The position numbers were made by a program, and so were the translations under genes. A stretch of DNA of 64,000 bases from Pseudomonas nicosulfuronedens (lineage in GTDB: Bacteria > Pseudomonadota > Gammaproteobacteria > Pseudomonadales > Pseudomonadaceae), in assembly GCF_005877905.1 (NCBI RefSeq), contig NZ_SWDV01000032.1:1-64000 (forward strand), given 5' to 3'. The stretch's first letter is position 1; every line of letters begins with the position of its first letter. Positions 41,360-50,672 of the stretch are shown piece after piece. The notes beneath the pieces were generated by a model, which saw only the letters and a list, made by a program, of their open reading frames with translations, did not search any database and had not been told where the DNA came from.

Positions 41360-42409
41360 TCAGGGTTGCTCGATCGGCTCCAGGTGCATCGACAGCCAGC
41401 CGCGGATGCGCCGGTACAGCTGGTCCTGCTCGGTGCCCAGGTCGGCGGGCAGGGCGTTCATGCCGATCTGCACGTAGTTCGGTGCCTTCTGCCGCTTGCT
41501 CGCCTGCAGGCGCAGCTTGGCGGCTGCCACGTCAGGTGCCTTGTCCTTGTAATAGAAGTCGCCGGTGGCGAGGTTCAGCAGCGGCACGGTCTCGTCCAGC
41601 GATGGCTTGAAGTCGCGCGGCATCTCCGGTGCTACCAGCAGCAGGTTCTTGATGTCGGCTGGCGTACGCTCGCCCAGGTAGCGGGTCGCCCAATAGGCGC
41701 CGGTGCCGTGGCCAAGCAGGACGATGGTCTTGGGGTTGTGTTGCTGGGCCAGTTCGACGGCCGCCTGGATGCGCGCCAGAACGCGCTCGGCGTGGACCTT
41801 GCGCAGTTCTACCGGGTCGTTGGGCGGCGGCGGCGCTTCGGCGCTGGCCTGGGCAGGCTCGGCACTGCCGGTCTCGGCAGTGCTTTCCGGTGTGGGTGTC
41901 GCGCTGCCTTCGCTGCCCTTCACTTCGGGCTTGCTGGCGCTGTCGGCGGCCGTGGCATCGGTGTCGGCGCTGGCCTTGTCCGGCGATTCCTTCGGGCGTG
42001 GCGTCGGCGCAGTGCTCTGCGGGTCGGGGAGGGTAATGGCCAGGGTCTGCCAGCCGGCATCGGGTAACTTGCGCCGCAGCGGGCCTATCGCCACCGGCCA
42101 GTCGGCGCTTTCTCCGTCGCCGGGGATCAGGATGACCGCGCCTGATGCGTCGGCAGTGTTGGCCGGCAACCAGAGGGAGAGGAATGTCTCGTCGCCTGCC
42201 TTGAGCTCCTGGCGCTCGCTTTCGGGCAACTGGCGCACAAGGCCGTTGGCTTCGTCCTGGCTGCGCTCGCTCACCGCCGGGCGCACCACCGGCGCGGCAG
42301 CCGGTTTTTCGGCGACGGGCTTGGCGTCTTCGGCCCAACTGGCGCCCAGCGGCGCAAGGCCGAGGCACAGGCTGAGGGCGAGAAACGTCGGGCGAGGCAA
42401 GTGAGGCAT
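41360..42409 (-). CDS. DUF3530 family exported protein (alpha/beta-hydrolase-like)
   Basis: A 349-residue protein with a signal peptide (FLALSLCLGLAPLGASWA). An early region with VILIPGDGESADWP resembles the oxyanion-hole loop of alpha/beta hydrolases, and VLLGHGTGAYWATRYL is the nucleophile elbow, but with Thr (GHGTG) in place of Ser. Between them (about 130-200) is a disordered linker rich in Ala, Ser, Pro, Glu and Thr. The domain pattern fits DUF3530; no activity is claimed. It converges on djlA. Confidence 0.82.
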   Translation of the reverse strand: MPHLPRPTFLALSLCLGLAPLGASWAEDAKPVAEKPAAAPVVRPAVSERSQDEANGLVRQLPESERQELKAGDETFLSLWLPANTADASGAVILIPGDGESADWPVAIGPLRRKLPDAGWQTLAITLPDPQSTAPTPRPKESPDKASADTDATAADSASKPEVKGSEGSATPTPESTAETGSAEPAQASAEAPPPPNDPVELRKVHAERVLARIQAAVELAQQHNPKTIVLLGHGTGAYWATRYLGERTPADIKNLLLVAPEMPRDFKPSLDETVPLLNLATGDFYYKDKAPDVAAAKLRLQASKRQKAPNYVQIGMNALPADLGTEQDQLYRRIRGWLSMHLEPIEQP

Positions 42410-42575
42410 CGGAGATATCCCTGTCTGGCGGGCAGCGAGCGGCGGGCGCGAGAGGGGCCAGCCTAGCGGCTTGTATTAGCTTTGTCAGGCGCAGGCGTGC
42501 CGGGTTCAACCGGGGTTGCTGTAAGGTATGCCGGCCCTTTGCTTTGACCCGAGTGAAATCCATGGTGCTGTCGGC

Positions 42576-44987
42576 ATGAGTCGTCTGTTCTGGAAAGTCT
42601 GCCTGGCCTGGTTGTGCTGCCTGCCTTTACTGGCCGTGGCGGAAACTGCCGCGCCACCGTTGACGCTCGATGAAGCACAACTCGCGTGGCTCGCCGAGCA
42701 CCCGCAGCTACGTGTGGGCGCCGTGCTCGAAGCGCCCTATGTGCAGCAGGATCGCCGCTTGCAGCAGCTCTCCGGCGCCAACGTCGAGCTGCTGGAGTGG
42801 TTGGCCAAGGCCCTGCACGTCAGCCTGGAGTGGCGCACCTATCCCGACCAGGCCGCGCTGGAGAAGGCGGTGCGCGCTGGAGAAATCGACCTCGCGCCCG
42901 GCGTCAGCCAGACGCCTTCGACCTTGCGCGACTGGCTGTTCTCCGACCCTTACCTGCGCGTTCCTCGCCTGGTCGTGGGCGATCGTCGCAGCGGCACGTC
43001 GGTGGAGCTGGATACCCTTGGCGACGGTGAGTCCGTCTCCGTACGCGGCCCCGGCCCGGTGGTGGATTACCTGCGCGGCACCTACTCGGGGCTGACCCTG
43101 CAGGTTGTCGACAGCGACCGCGAAGTACTGCGCAAGGTGCTGGGTCGCGAGGCCAACTATGCGGTGATCGACGAAGCGCAGCTGGCCCGCCTGACCCGCG
43201 AAACCGAATTCACCGGCCTGCTGGTGGTGGCCGACATCGGCTATCCACAGTTGCTGCGCGTGGCGACCCGGCGTGGCCTGCCGGAGCTGGCCGGGATCAT
43301 CGACGCGGCCCTGCGCGCGGTGCCCGCCAAGGACCTCGACCAGCTCCACGAGCGCTGGCTGCAGCCGACCTACCCCCGCCTGGGTTCCTCCCCCGGTTTC
43401 TGGCAGAACCTCTGCATCCTGCTCGGCCTGTTGCTGTTGTTCGCGGTTGCCGCGCTGCTCTGGCTGCGCCGCCAGCATCATGCGCTGGAGTCGCGATTGC
43501 TCGCGGCGCGCCGCGATATCGAATTGCGCCAGTCGGCGGAGCAGGCCTTGCGCCTGACCCAGTTCGCCATCGACAGCAGCACCGTGGGCATCCTCTGGGT
43601 CAACTGGGATAGCCATGTGCGGTATGCCAACCGTGCCGCCGAAGAGTTGCTCGGCTATCTGCCGGGGGCGGTAGTGGACCGGCCGCTGTCGGACTTCGAA
43701 CCGACGCTGAACATGGATCGCTGGCTGAACCTCTGGCGCCGCGCGCGCAATGCCGACGAGGCGCCGCTGAGCTTCGAAACCCGCTGCCTGCGCGCCGACG
43801 GCCAGTGGCTGCCGGCGGACGTTTCGCTGAGCTTCCTGCGCTTCGGCGATTCGGAATACCTGCTGGTGTTCCTCAATGACGTCACCGAGCGCCGCCGTGC
43901 CCGCGCCGCGCTGGAGGAAAGCGAGGCGCGCCTGCAGGGCATCGCCGCCAACGTGCCGGGGCTGGTGTTCCGCCTGGAGCCCAATGCGCCGGATGACGAC
44001 TCCGACTTCGCCTACATCAGCTTCATCACCGGCGGCAGCGAAACCTCCCTGGGCTACTCGCCCGGCTACCTGCGCGAAAGCGGCCTGGGCATCATGGGAC
44101 TGGTGCATCCGTCGGAACGCGAGGGTTACCTCGCCAGCCAGCTGGAAGCGGTAGAGGGCCATCGCAACTGGCTGTGGCAGGGCCGCATCCTCACCCGCAG
44201 CCATGAGCCGCGCTGGGTCGACATCAAGGCCACGGTGCGCACCCTGGACGACGGTCGCCCGGCCTGGGACGGCGTGGTCTGGGACATCACCGAGCACAAG
44301 CAGATCGAGCTGGAGCTGCAGGATTCCCGCGCGCAGTTGCGTGAGTTGTCGGCGCACCTGGAGAGCGTGCGGGAGGAGGAGAAGGCGCGCATCGCCCGCG
44401 AGGTGCACGATGAACTGGGCCAGGTGCTCACCGTGCTCAAGCTGGAGACGTCCATGTGCGAACTGGCCTATGCGGAGCTGGACAGCGGCCTGCGCGAGCG
44501 CCTGGACAACATGAAGCGGCTGATCGCCCAGCTGTTCCAGCTGGTCCGCGACGTGGCGACCGCGCTGCGCCCGCCGATCCTCGATGCCGGTATTGGCTCG
44601 GCGGTGGAATGGCAGGCGCGCCGCTTCGAATCGCGTACGCAGATTCCCTGTCTGGTGGAGGTGCCGGAAAACCCGCCGGAGCTGTCCGATGCCAAGGCTA
44701 TCGGGCTGTTCCGCATCCTCCAGGAGGCGCTGACCAATGTCATGCGCCATGCCCAGGCGCATACTGTGGAATTGCAGCTGAGCGTCGAAGGGCGCGAGTT
44801 GTGCCTGCGGATCGCCGATGACGGTGTCGGCTTCGACCCGAACGCCACGCGCCAGGGTGTTTCCTTTGGCCTGGTCGGGATGCGCGAGCGGGTGCTGATG
44901 TTCGGCGGCACCCTGCAGATCGACAGCCAGCCCGGGGAGGGCACCACGCTGTGGATACGGGTGCCTCTGCGCTCGGCAAGTGCGTAA
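42576..44987 (+). CDS. agtS: AgtS-like hybrid sensor kinase with periplasmic SBP domain
   Basis: An 803-residue NarL-family sensor kinase: signal peptide, periplasmic SBP_bac_3-like domain (about 30-270), transmembrane helix (about 285-305), two PAS domains (about 330-450 and 460-590), HisKA_3 with ARIAREVHDELGQ (phospho-acceptor near His611) and HATPase_c (VMRHAQAH, DDGVGFDP, GLVGMRERV). In P. aeruginosa AgtS/AgtR controls agtABCD for GABA and 5-aminovalerate uptake; the locus here has the same neighbours. ATG 42576 precedes a normal signal peptide. Confidence 0.88.
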   Translation: MSRLFWKVCLAWLCCLPLLAVAETAAPPLTLDEAQLAWLAEHPQLRVGAVLEAPYVQQDRRLQQLSGANVELLEWLAKALHVSLEWRTYPDQAALEKAVRAGEIDLAPGVSQTPSTLRDWLFSDPYLRVPRLVVGDRRSGTSVELDTLGDGESVSVRGPGPVVDYLRGTYSGLTLQVVDSDREVLRKVLGREANYAVIDEAQLARLTRETEFTGLLVVADIGYPQLLRVATRRGLPELAGIIDAALRAVPAKDLDQLHERWLQPTYPRLGSSPGFWQNLCILLGLLLLFAVAALLWLRRQHHALESRLLAARRDIELRQSAEQALRLTQFAIDSSTVGILWVNWDSHVRYANRAAEELLGYLPGAVVDRPLSDFEPTLNMDRWLNLWRRARNADEAPLSFETRCLRADGQWLPADVSLSFLRFGDSEYLLVFLNDVTERRRARAALEESEARLQGIAANVPGLVFRLEPNAPDDDSDFAYISFITGGSETSLGYSPGYLRESGLGIMGLVHPSEREGYLASQLEAVEGHRNWLWQGRILTRSHEPRWVDIKATVRTLDDGRPAWDGVVWDITEHKQIELELQDSRAQLRELSAHLESVREEEKARIAREVHDELGQVLTVLKLETSMCELAYAELDSGLRERLDNMKRLIAQLFQLVRDVATALRPPILDAGIGSAVEWQARRFESRTQIPCLVEVPENPPELSDAKAIGLFRILQEALTNVMRHAQAHTVELQLSVEGRELCLRIADDGVGFDPNATRQGVSFGLVGMRERVLMFGGTLQIDSQPGEGTTLWIRVPLRSASA

Positions 44988-45038
44988 CCGGGCGGCAACC
45001 ATAACGACAATGACAAGAGTGGATCGGGAGGAAGGGCG

Positions 45039-45668
45039 GTGATTCGAGTGCTGGTGGCGGAAGACCATACGATCGTGCGCGAAGGTATCAAGCAACTGAT
45101 CGGCATGGCCAAGGACCTGCAGGTGGTGGGCGAGGCCACCAACGGCGAGCAGTTGCTCGAAACCCTGCGCCAGACGCCCTGCGAAGTGGTCCTGCTGGAC
45201 ATCTCCATGCCCGGCGTCAACGGCCTGGAAGCCATCCCGCGGATCCGCGCGCTGAACAACCCGCCGGCGATCCTCATGCTGTCGATGCACGACGAGGTGC
45301 AGATGGTCGCCCGTGCGCTGAAGGTCGGCGCCGCCGGCTACGCCACCAAGGACAGCGATCCGGCGCTGTTGCTCACGGCGATCCGCAAGGTGGCCAGTGG
45401 CGGCCGCTACATCGACCCCGACCTCGCCGACCGCATGGTCTTCGAAGTCGGTCTCACCGATTCGCGCCCGCCCCACGCGCTGCTGTCCGAGCGCGAATTC
45501 TCGGTGTTCGAGCGTCTGGTGCAGGGCGAGGGCGTCAACGAGATCGCCCAGCAACTGGCGGTGAGCAGCAAGACCATCAGCACCCACAAGGCGCGGCTGA
45601 TGCAGAAGCTCAATGCCAACTCCGTGGCGGACCTGGTGCGTTACGCCATGGAACACAAGCTCGTCTGA
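45039..45668 (+). CDS. agtR: AgtR-like NarL/LuxR-type response regulator
   Basis: A 209-residue response regulator: receiver domain with phospho-acceptor Asp54 (VLLDISMPG) and a C-terminal GerE/LuxR helix-turn-helix (LSEREFSVFERLVQGEGVNE, SSKTISTHKARLMQKL). The start is GTG 45039 with GGGAGGAAGGG just upstream. It is 51 bp after the kinase gene. The likely target is the agtABCD promoter region at 46871-47050 and perhaps the gene at 45833. Confidence 0.9.
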   Translation: MIRVLVAEDHTIVREGIKQLIGMAKDLQVVGEATNGEQLLETLRQTPCEVVLLDISMPGVNGLEAIPRIRALNNPPAILMLSMHDEVQMVARALKVGAAGYATKDSDPALLLTAIRKVASGGRYIDPDLADRMVFEVGLTDSRPPHALLSEREFSVFERLVQGEGVNEIAQQLAVSSKTISTHKARLMQKLNANSVADLVRYAMEHKLV

Positions 45669-45832
45669 TCGCTCCCCGCTGCCGTTTTGATCTGCGGCAG
45701 ATGGCCATCTGAATTTTCCCTCCACTCTGTGCGACGTGTCCGATTTCTGTAACACACCGTCTATCTAGCGGGCGTGAGGCAGGGAATGATTGCCGGCTTC
45801 ATGCAGTACGTCGTGATAACAAGGAGAAGAAG

Positions 45833-46870
45833 ATGTTGCGAGCGGTAAGGGGAGGGCTGCTGTTCGGCCTGCTGGGGAGCGCTGCGATGCCGGCGCTGGC
45901 GGACTACGTCACGGTGATCTCCTTCGGGGGCGCCAACAAGGCAGCGCAGGAAGCGGCCTTCTACAAGCCGTTCAAGGAAGTGACTGGCAACGCCGTCGTA
46001 CACGGCTCCTACAACGGCGACCTGGCCAAGCTCAAGCGCATGGTGGAAATCAGCCATGTGTCCTGGGACGTGGTGGAGGTCGAGGCCCCCGAGCTCGCGC
46101 GCGGTTGCGAGGAAGGGCTGTTCATGAAGCTCGATCCCAAAACCCTGGGCAACACCGCCGATTTCGTTCCCGGCGCGGTGCAGCCGTGCGGCGTCGGCAT
46201 CTTCGTCTGGACCACGCTGCTGGCCTACAACCAGAGCAAGCTGCAGGGCACGCCCAGCAGCTGGGCGGATTTCTGGGACACGAAGAAATTCCCCGGCAAG
46301 CGCGGCTTGCGCTGGGGCGCCAAGTACAGCCTGGAATTTGCCCTGATGGCCGACGGTGTCGCGCCCAAGGACGTCTACAAGGTGCTCGCCACCAACGACG
46401 GCGTCGACCGCGCCTTCCGCAAGCTCGATGAGCTGAAGCCAAGCATCAACTGGTGGAAGTCGGGCCAGGATCCGGTGCGTGATCTCGCCGACGGCACTGT
46501 GGTGATGAGCTCCGCCTACAACGGCCGGATCGCCGCTGCGCAGGCCGAGCAGAAGGGCTTCCGCATGGTCTGGGCCGGCGGCATCTACGACTTCGACTTC
46601 TGGGCGCTGCCCTCGGGCGTGTTCAAGAAGGAACTGGCCGAGCAGTTCGTCAACTTCGCCGGCCAGCCGCAGCAGCAGAAGGCCTTCGCCGAGAATATTT
46701 CCTACGGCCCGACCAACCGCAAGGCTGTGGAGCTGCTGGCGCCGGACGTGGCCGCCAACCTGCCCACCGCGCCGCAGAACATCGCCAATGCCGTGGGCAT
46801 GAACGTGGCGTTCTGGGCCGAGCACGGCGACGCGCTGGAGCAGCGCTTCCAGGCCTGGGCCAAGCGCTGA
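45833..46870 (+). CDS. Periplasmic polyamine/amino-acid-type substrate-binding protein (PA0602-like)
   Basis: A 345-residue PotD-like binding protein with signal peptide (GLLGSAAMPALA) and mature start DYVTVISFGGANKAAQEAA. It is a clear paralog of AgtB (48229), sharing SFGGANK, SYNG/EYNG, PELARGC and KFPGKRGLR, but it has no ATPase or permease genes of its own; a 180-bp gap separates it from agtA. It may supply a second specificity to AgtACD or present ligand to the SBP-domain kinase AgtS. AAGGAG precedes the ATG. Confidence 0.88.
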   Translation: MLRAVRGGLLFGLLGSAAMPALADYVTVISFGGANKAAQEAAFYKPFKEVTGNAVVHGSYNGDLAKLKRMVEISHVSWDVVEVEAPELARGCEEGLFMKLDPKTLGNTADFVPGAVQPCGVGIFVWTTLLAYNQSKLQGTPSSWADFWDTKKFPGKRGLRWGAKYSLEFALMADGVAPKDVYKVLATNDGVDRAFRKLDELKPSINWWKSGQDPVRDLADGTVVMSSAYNGRIAAAQAEQKGFRMVWAGGIYDFDFWALPSGVFKKELAEQFVNFAGQPQQQKAFAENISYGPTNRKAVELLAPDVAANLPTAPQNIANAVGMNVAFWAEHGDALEQRFQAWAKR

Positions 46871-47050
46871 TCGACGGGCTGCCGGCCACAGGTTGGTCGG
46901 CAGTCGGTTTCCCTGGATCTTGTAGGGCGATCCCTACAAAGCATCCTCTCTAAGCCTTATAGCAATCTCTCATACCGCCCGATTTGCGTGCCGTTCCAGC
47001 TTCTCTAGGCTTGAGATCAACGGCATTTACAAAAAAACAAAGGTGCGGTG

Positions 47051-48160
47051 ATGGCCGAGAATCAGGCAAACGATGTGCTGGTGAGTTTCCGTGGCGTGCA
47101 GAAGAGCTACGACGGCGAATCCCTCATCGTGAAGGACCTCAATCTGGACATTCGCAAAGGCGAATTCCTGACACTGCTGGGACCTTCCGGTTCCGGCAAG
47201 ACCACCAGCCTGATGATGCTGGCCGGTTTCGAAACTCCTACCGCCGGTGAAATCCAGCTCGCCGGCCGCGCCATCAACAACGTCCCCCCGCACAAGCGCG
47301 ACATCGGCATGGTGTTCCAGAACTATGCCCTGTTCCCGCACATGACGGTGGCCGAGAACCTGGCCTTCCCGCTCTCCGTGCGAGGCATGAGCAAGACCGA
47401 CGTCAGTGAGCGGGTGAAGCGCGCGCTGTCCATGGTCCAGCTCGACAGCTTTGCCGGTCGCTATCCCGCCCAGCTCTCCGGTGGCCAGCAACAGCGTGTG
47501 GCCCTGGCCCGCGCGCTGGTCTTCGAGCCGCAACTGGTGCTGATGGACGAACCCCTGGGTGCCCTGGATAAACAGCTGCGTGAACACATGCAGATGGAGA
47601 TCAAGCACATCCACCAGCGCCTGGGCGTGACCGTGGTGTACGTGACCCACGACCAGGGCGAAGCCCTGACCATGTCCGACCGCGTGGCGGTGTTCCACCA
47701 GGGCGAGATCCAGCAGATCGCCCCGCCCGCCGAGCTCTACGAGCACCCGCGCAACTCCTTCGTCGCCAACTTCATCGGCGAGAACAACCGCATCGCCGGC
47801 CAGCTCCAGGCACGCGATGGCGACCGCTGCACCGTGGGCCTGGCCCGCGGCGAGAAGGTCGAGGCGCTGGCGGTCAACGTCGGCAACGTCGGTGACACCG
47901 TCAGCCTGTCGATCCGCCCCGAGCGCGTGCGCCTGAACGGCCACAGCGAAAACTGCGCGAACCGCTTCTCCGGCCGCGTCGCCGAGTTCATCTACCTGGG
48001 TGACCACGTGCGTATTCGCCTGGAGGTCTGCGGCCGTACCGATTTCTTCGTCAAACAGCCGATCGCCGAGCTCGATCCCGCGCTCAGTGTTGGCGACGTG
48101 GTTCCGCTGGGCTGGGAAGTCGAGCACGTCCGCGCGCTCGACCCACTGTCCGCGGCGTAA
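47051..48160 (+). CDS. agtA: ABC transporter ATP-binding protein AgtA
   Basis: A 369-residue PotA-like ATPase. Walker A is [10 protein letters not shown]-loop [10 protein letters not shown], signature [15 protein letters not shown], Walker [10 protein letters not shown], and the H-loop VTHDQ; a C-terminal TOBE domain follows (about 285-365). It energises uptake of GABA/5-aminovalerate, inferred from P. aeruginosa agtABCD. GTG 47048 is adjacent in frame; ATG 47051 is preferred. Confidence 0.93.
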   Translation: MAENQANDVLVSFRGVQKSYDGESLIVKDLNLDIRKGEFLTLLGPSGSGKTTSLMMLAGFETPTAGEIQLAGRAINNVPPHKRDIGMVFQNYALFPHMTVAENLAFPLSVRGMSKTDVSERVKRALSMVQLDSFAGRYPAQLSGGQQQRVALARALVFEPQLVLMDEPLGALDKQLREHMQMEIKHIHQRLGVTVVYVTHDQGEALTMSDRVAVFHQGEIQQIAPPAELYEHPRNSFVANFIGENNRIAGQLQARDGDRCTVGLARGEKVEALAVNVGNVGDTVSLSIRPERVRLNGHSENCANRFSGRVAEFIYLGDHVRIRLEVCGRTDFFVKQPIAELDPALSVGDVVPLGWEVEHVRALDPLSAA

Positions 48161-48228
48161 CAGCGCGGCCCGGCCACTCCCGGACGCATCCAAGAAAAAC
48201 AAACCTGCACACTGTGGAGACAACAATA

Positions 48229-49278
48229 ATGTCGAAGTCCTTGAAAGCATCGGGGCTCAAACTCGCAGCGCTGACTCTGGGCGTGGCTTTCGCGGCCCAG
48301 TCCATGGCCGCCACCGACCTGACCGTGGTGTCCTTCGGCGGCGCCAACAAGAACGCCCAGGTGAAGGCGTTCTACGGCCCCTACGAGAAGAGCACCGGCA
48401 ACAAGATCGTTGCCGGCGAGTACAACGGCGAGATGGCCAAGGTGAAGGCCATGGTCGACACCAACAGCGTCTCCTGGGACCTGGTGGAAGTCGAATCGCC
48501 GGAACTGGCCCGTGGCTGTGACGAAGGCCTGTTCGAAGAGATCGACCCGGCCATCCTTGGCAAGGCCGAAGACTATGTGCCGGGCGCCGTGAGCAACTGC
48601 GGCGTGGGCTTCTTCGTGTGGTCCACCGTGCTGGCCTACAACGCCGACAAGCTAAAGACCGCGCCGACCAGCTGGGCCGATTTCTGGGACACCCAGAAAT
48701 TCCCGGGCAAGCGCGGCCTACGCAAGGGCGCCAAGTACACCCTGGAATTCGCCCTGATGGCCGACGGCGTTGCGCCCAAGGACGTCTACAAGGTGCTGGC
48801 GACCAAAGAAGGCCAGGACCGCGCCTTCAAGAAGCTCGACCAGATCAAGCCGAACATCCAGTGGTGGGAAGCTGGCGCCCAGCCGCCGCAATACCTCGCC
48901 TCCGGTGACGTGGTCATGAGCTCCGCCTACAACGGCCGCATCGCCGCCGTGCAGAAAGAGAGCAACCTGAAGATCGTCTGGAACGGCGGTATCTACGACT
49001 TCGACGCCTGGGCCATCCCGAAAGGCGCCAAGAAGAAGGACGAGAGCCTGAAGTTCATCGCCTTCTCGGTCCAGCCCGAGCAGCAGAAGACCTACTCCGA
49101 GAACATCGCCTACGGCCCGGTCAACAAGAACGCCGTACCGCTGCTGAGCAAGGACCTGCTGAAGGACATGCCGACCACCCCGGAAAACATGCAGGGCCAG
49201 GTGGGCATGGACGTGACCTTCTGGGCTGACTATGGCGAGCAGCTGGAACAGCGCTTCAACGCCTGGGCTGCCAAGTAA
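48229..49278 (+). CDS. agtB: ABC transporter substrate-binding protein AgtB
   Basis: A 349-residue periplasmic binding protein with a signal peptide (LKLAALTLGVAFAAQSMA) and mature DLTVVSFGGANKNAQ. It is the transporter-linked twin of the protein at 45833. It sits between the ATPase and permeases and is followed by GC-rich hairpins (49371-49395) that may protect its mRNA so that binding protein exceeds permease. Confidence 0.93.
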   Translation: MSKSLKASGLKLAALTLGVAFAAQSMAATDLTVVSFGGANKNAQVKAFYGPYEKSTGNKIVAGEYNGEMAKVKAMVDTNSVSWDLVEVESPELARGCDEGLFEEIDPAILGKAEDYVPGAVSNCGVGFFVWSTVLAYNADKLKTAPTSWADFWDTQKFPGKRGLRKGAKYTLEFALMADGVAPKDVYKVLATKEGQDRAFKKLDQIKPNIQWWEAGAQPPQYLASGDVVMSSAYNGRIAAVQKESNLKIVWNGGIYDFDAWAIPKGAKKKDESLKFIAFSVQPEQQKTYSENIAYGPVNKNAVPLLSKDLLKDMPTTPENMQGQVGMDVTFWADYGEQLEQRFNAWAAK

Positions 49279-49370
49279 GCAGCCGTCCCTTGCCGTCGCG
49301 GCTACCCGAGCCGCGGCGGACCGGAACCGCCGCTCCCCCCTCGCGGCGGCTCCTCCTGACACCACACCTT

Positions 49371-49395
49371 GGCCGCTCCTAAGGCGGCCTGTTTT
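49371..49395 (+). terminator. Hairpin after agtB (partial terminator or mRNA stabiliser)
   Basis: GGCCGC (49371-49376) pairs with GCGGCC (49384-49389), followed by TGTTTTA. A second GC-rich inverted repeat (GCGGCG with CGCCGC) lies about 60 bp upstream. It separates agtB from agtC inside the operon. Confidence 0.5.
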
Positions 49396-49408
49396 ACCGG
49401 AGTTCGCT

Positions 49409-50656
49409 ATGGCCACCGCTGTGTCTCTGAACGAGGTCGCCGGCCCCACCCTCAAGCAGCGCCTGGCGCGCGCGGAGCGGATGAACCGTCTGAAGTCCCA
49501 GGCGCTGGTGCTGCCCCTGCTGGTCTTCCTGCTGCTGACCTTCCTGGTGCCCATCGCGGCGCTGCTCTACAAGAGCGTGAACAACCCCGAAGTCGTCGGC
49601 GCCATGCCGTTGACCGTCAACGCCATTTCCGCCTGGGACGGCAAGTCGCTGCCCTCGGACGAGGTGTACAAGGCGCTGAGCGAAGACCTGGTCGCTGCGC
49701 GCAAGAACCAGACCATCGGTGACCTGTCCAAGCGCCTGAACATGGAGCTGGCCGGCTACCGCAGCCTGCTGTCCAAGACCGCCCGCGCGCTGCCGTTCAA
49801 GGAGCAGCCGGCGTCGTACAAGGACGCCATGGAAGCCCTCGACGAGCGCTGGGGTGACCCGGCCTACTGGCAGGCGATCCGTCGCAACGCCAGCTCCGTC
49901 ACTCCCTATTACCTGCTGGCGGCGCTGGATCACCGCATCGATGACCTGGGCGAGATCGCCCGCGCCACGCCCGACCAGTCGATCTACCTGGACATCTTCG
50001 CCCGCACCTTCTGGATGGGCGCGGTGATCACCCTGATCTGCCTCGCGCTGGCCTACCCGCTGGCCTACCTGCTGGCGATCCTGCCGACCCGCAAGTCCAA
50101 CCTGCTGATGATCATGGTGCTGCTGCCGTTCTGGACCTCGATCCTGGTGCGTGTCGCCGCGTGGATCGTGCTGTTGCAGTCGGGCGGCCTGATCAACGGC
50201 GCGCTGCTGAAGATGGGCCTGATCGACCAGCCGCTGCAGTTGGTGTTCAACCGCACCGGCGTGTACATCTCCATGGTCCACATCATGCTGCCGTTCATGA
50301 TCCTGCCGATCTACAGCGTGATGAAGGGCATTTCCCCCAGCTACATGCGCGCCGCGATTTCGCTGGGCTGCCACCCGTTCGCCAGCTTCTGGAAGGTCTA
50401 CTTCCCGCAGACCGTGGCCGGTGTCGGCGCCGGTTGCCTGCTGGTGTTCATCCTGTCGATCGGCTACTACATCACCCCGGCGCTGCTGGGCAGCCCGAAC
50501 GACCAGATGGTCAGCTACTTCGTCGCCTTCTACACCAACACCACCATCAACTGGGGCATGGCCACGGCCCTGGGCGGCCTGCTGCTGTTCGCCACCCTGG
50601 TGCTCTACGTGATCTATGGCTGGCTGGTGGGCGCGAGCCGCCTGCGCCTGGGCTGA
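49409..50656 (+). CDS. agtC: ABC transporter permease AgtC
   Basis: A 415-residue PotB-like permease. One N-terminal helix (VLPLLVFLLLTFLVPIAALL) is followed by a long periplasmic region of about 150 residues (rich in helices), longer than PotB, then the MetI-like domain with five helices and the EAA-like loop YMRAAISLGCHPFASFWKVY that docks the ATPase. ATG 49409 has GGAG upstream. Confidence 0.92.
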   Translation: MATAVSLNEVAGPTLKQRLARAERMNRLKSQALVLPLLVFLLLTFLVPIAALLYKSVNNPEVVGAMPLTVNAISAWDGKSLPSDEVYKALSEDLVAARKNQTIGDLSKRLNMELAGYRSLLSKTARALPFKEQPASYKDAMEALDERWGDPAYWQAIRRNASSVTPYYLLAALDHRIDDLGEIARATPDQSIYLDIFARTFWMGAVITLICLALAYPLAYLLAILPTRKSNLLMIMVLLPFWTSILVRVAAWIVLLQSGGLINGALLKMGLIDQPLQLVFNRTGVYISMVHIMLPFMILPIYSVMKGISPSYMRAAISLGCHPFASFWKVYFPQTVAGVGAGCLLVFILSIGYYITPALLGSPNDQMVSYFVAFYTNTTINWGMATALGGLLLFATLVLYVIYGWLVGASRLRLG

Positions 50657-50672
50657 TGAGGAGAACAAGAAG

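Noticed and set aside
42708-45755. 1,015-codon open frame on the minus strand opposite agtS/agtR
   Set aside because: It lies wholly antisense to two genes with full domain signatures; its translation is His/Gln/Arg/Gly-rich low complexity, the usual mirror frame of high-GC coding DNA.
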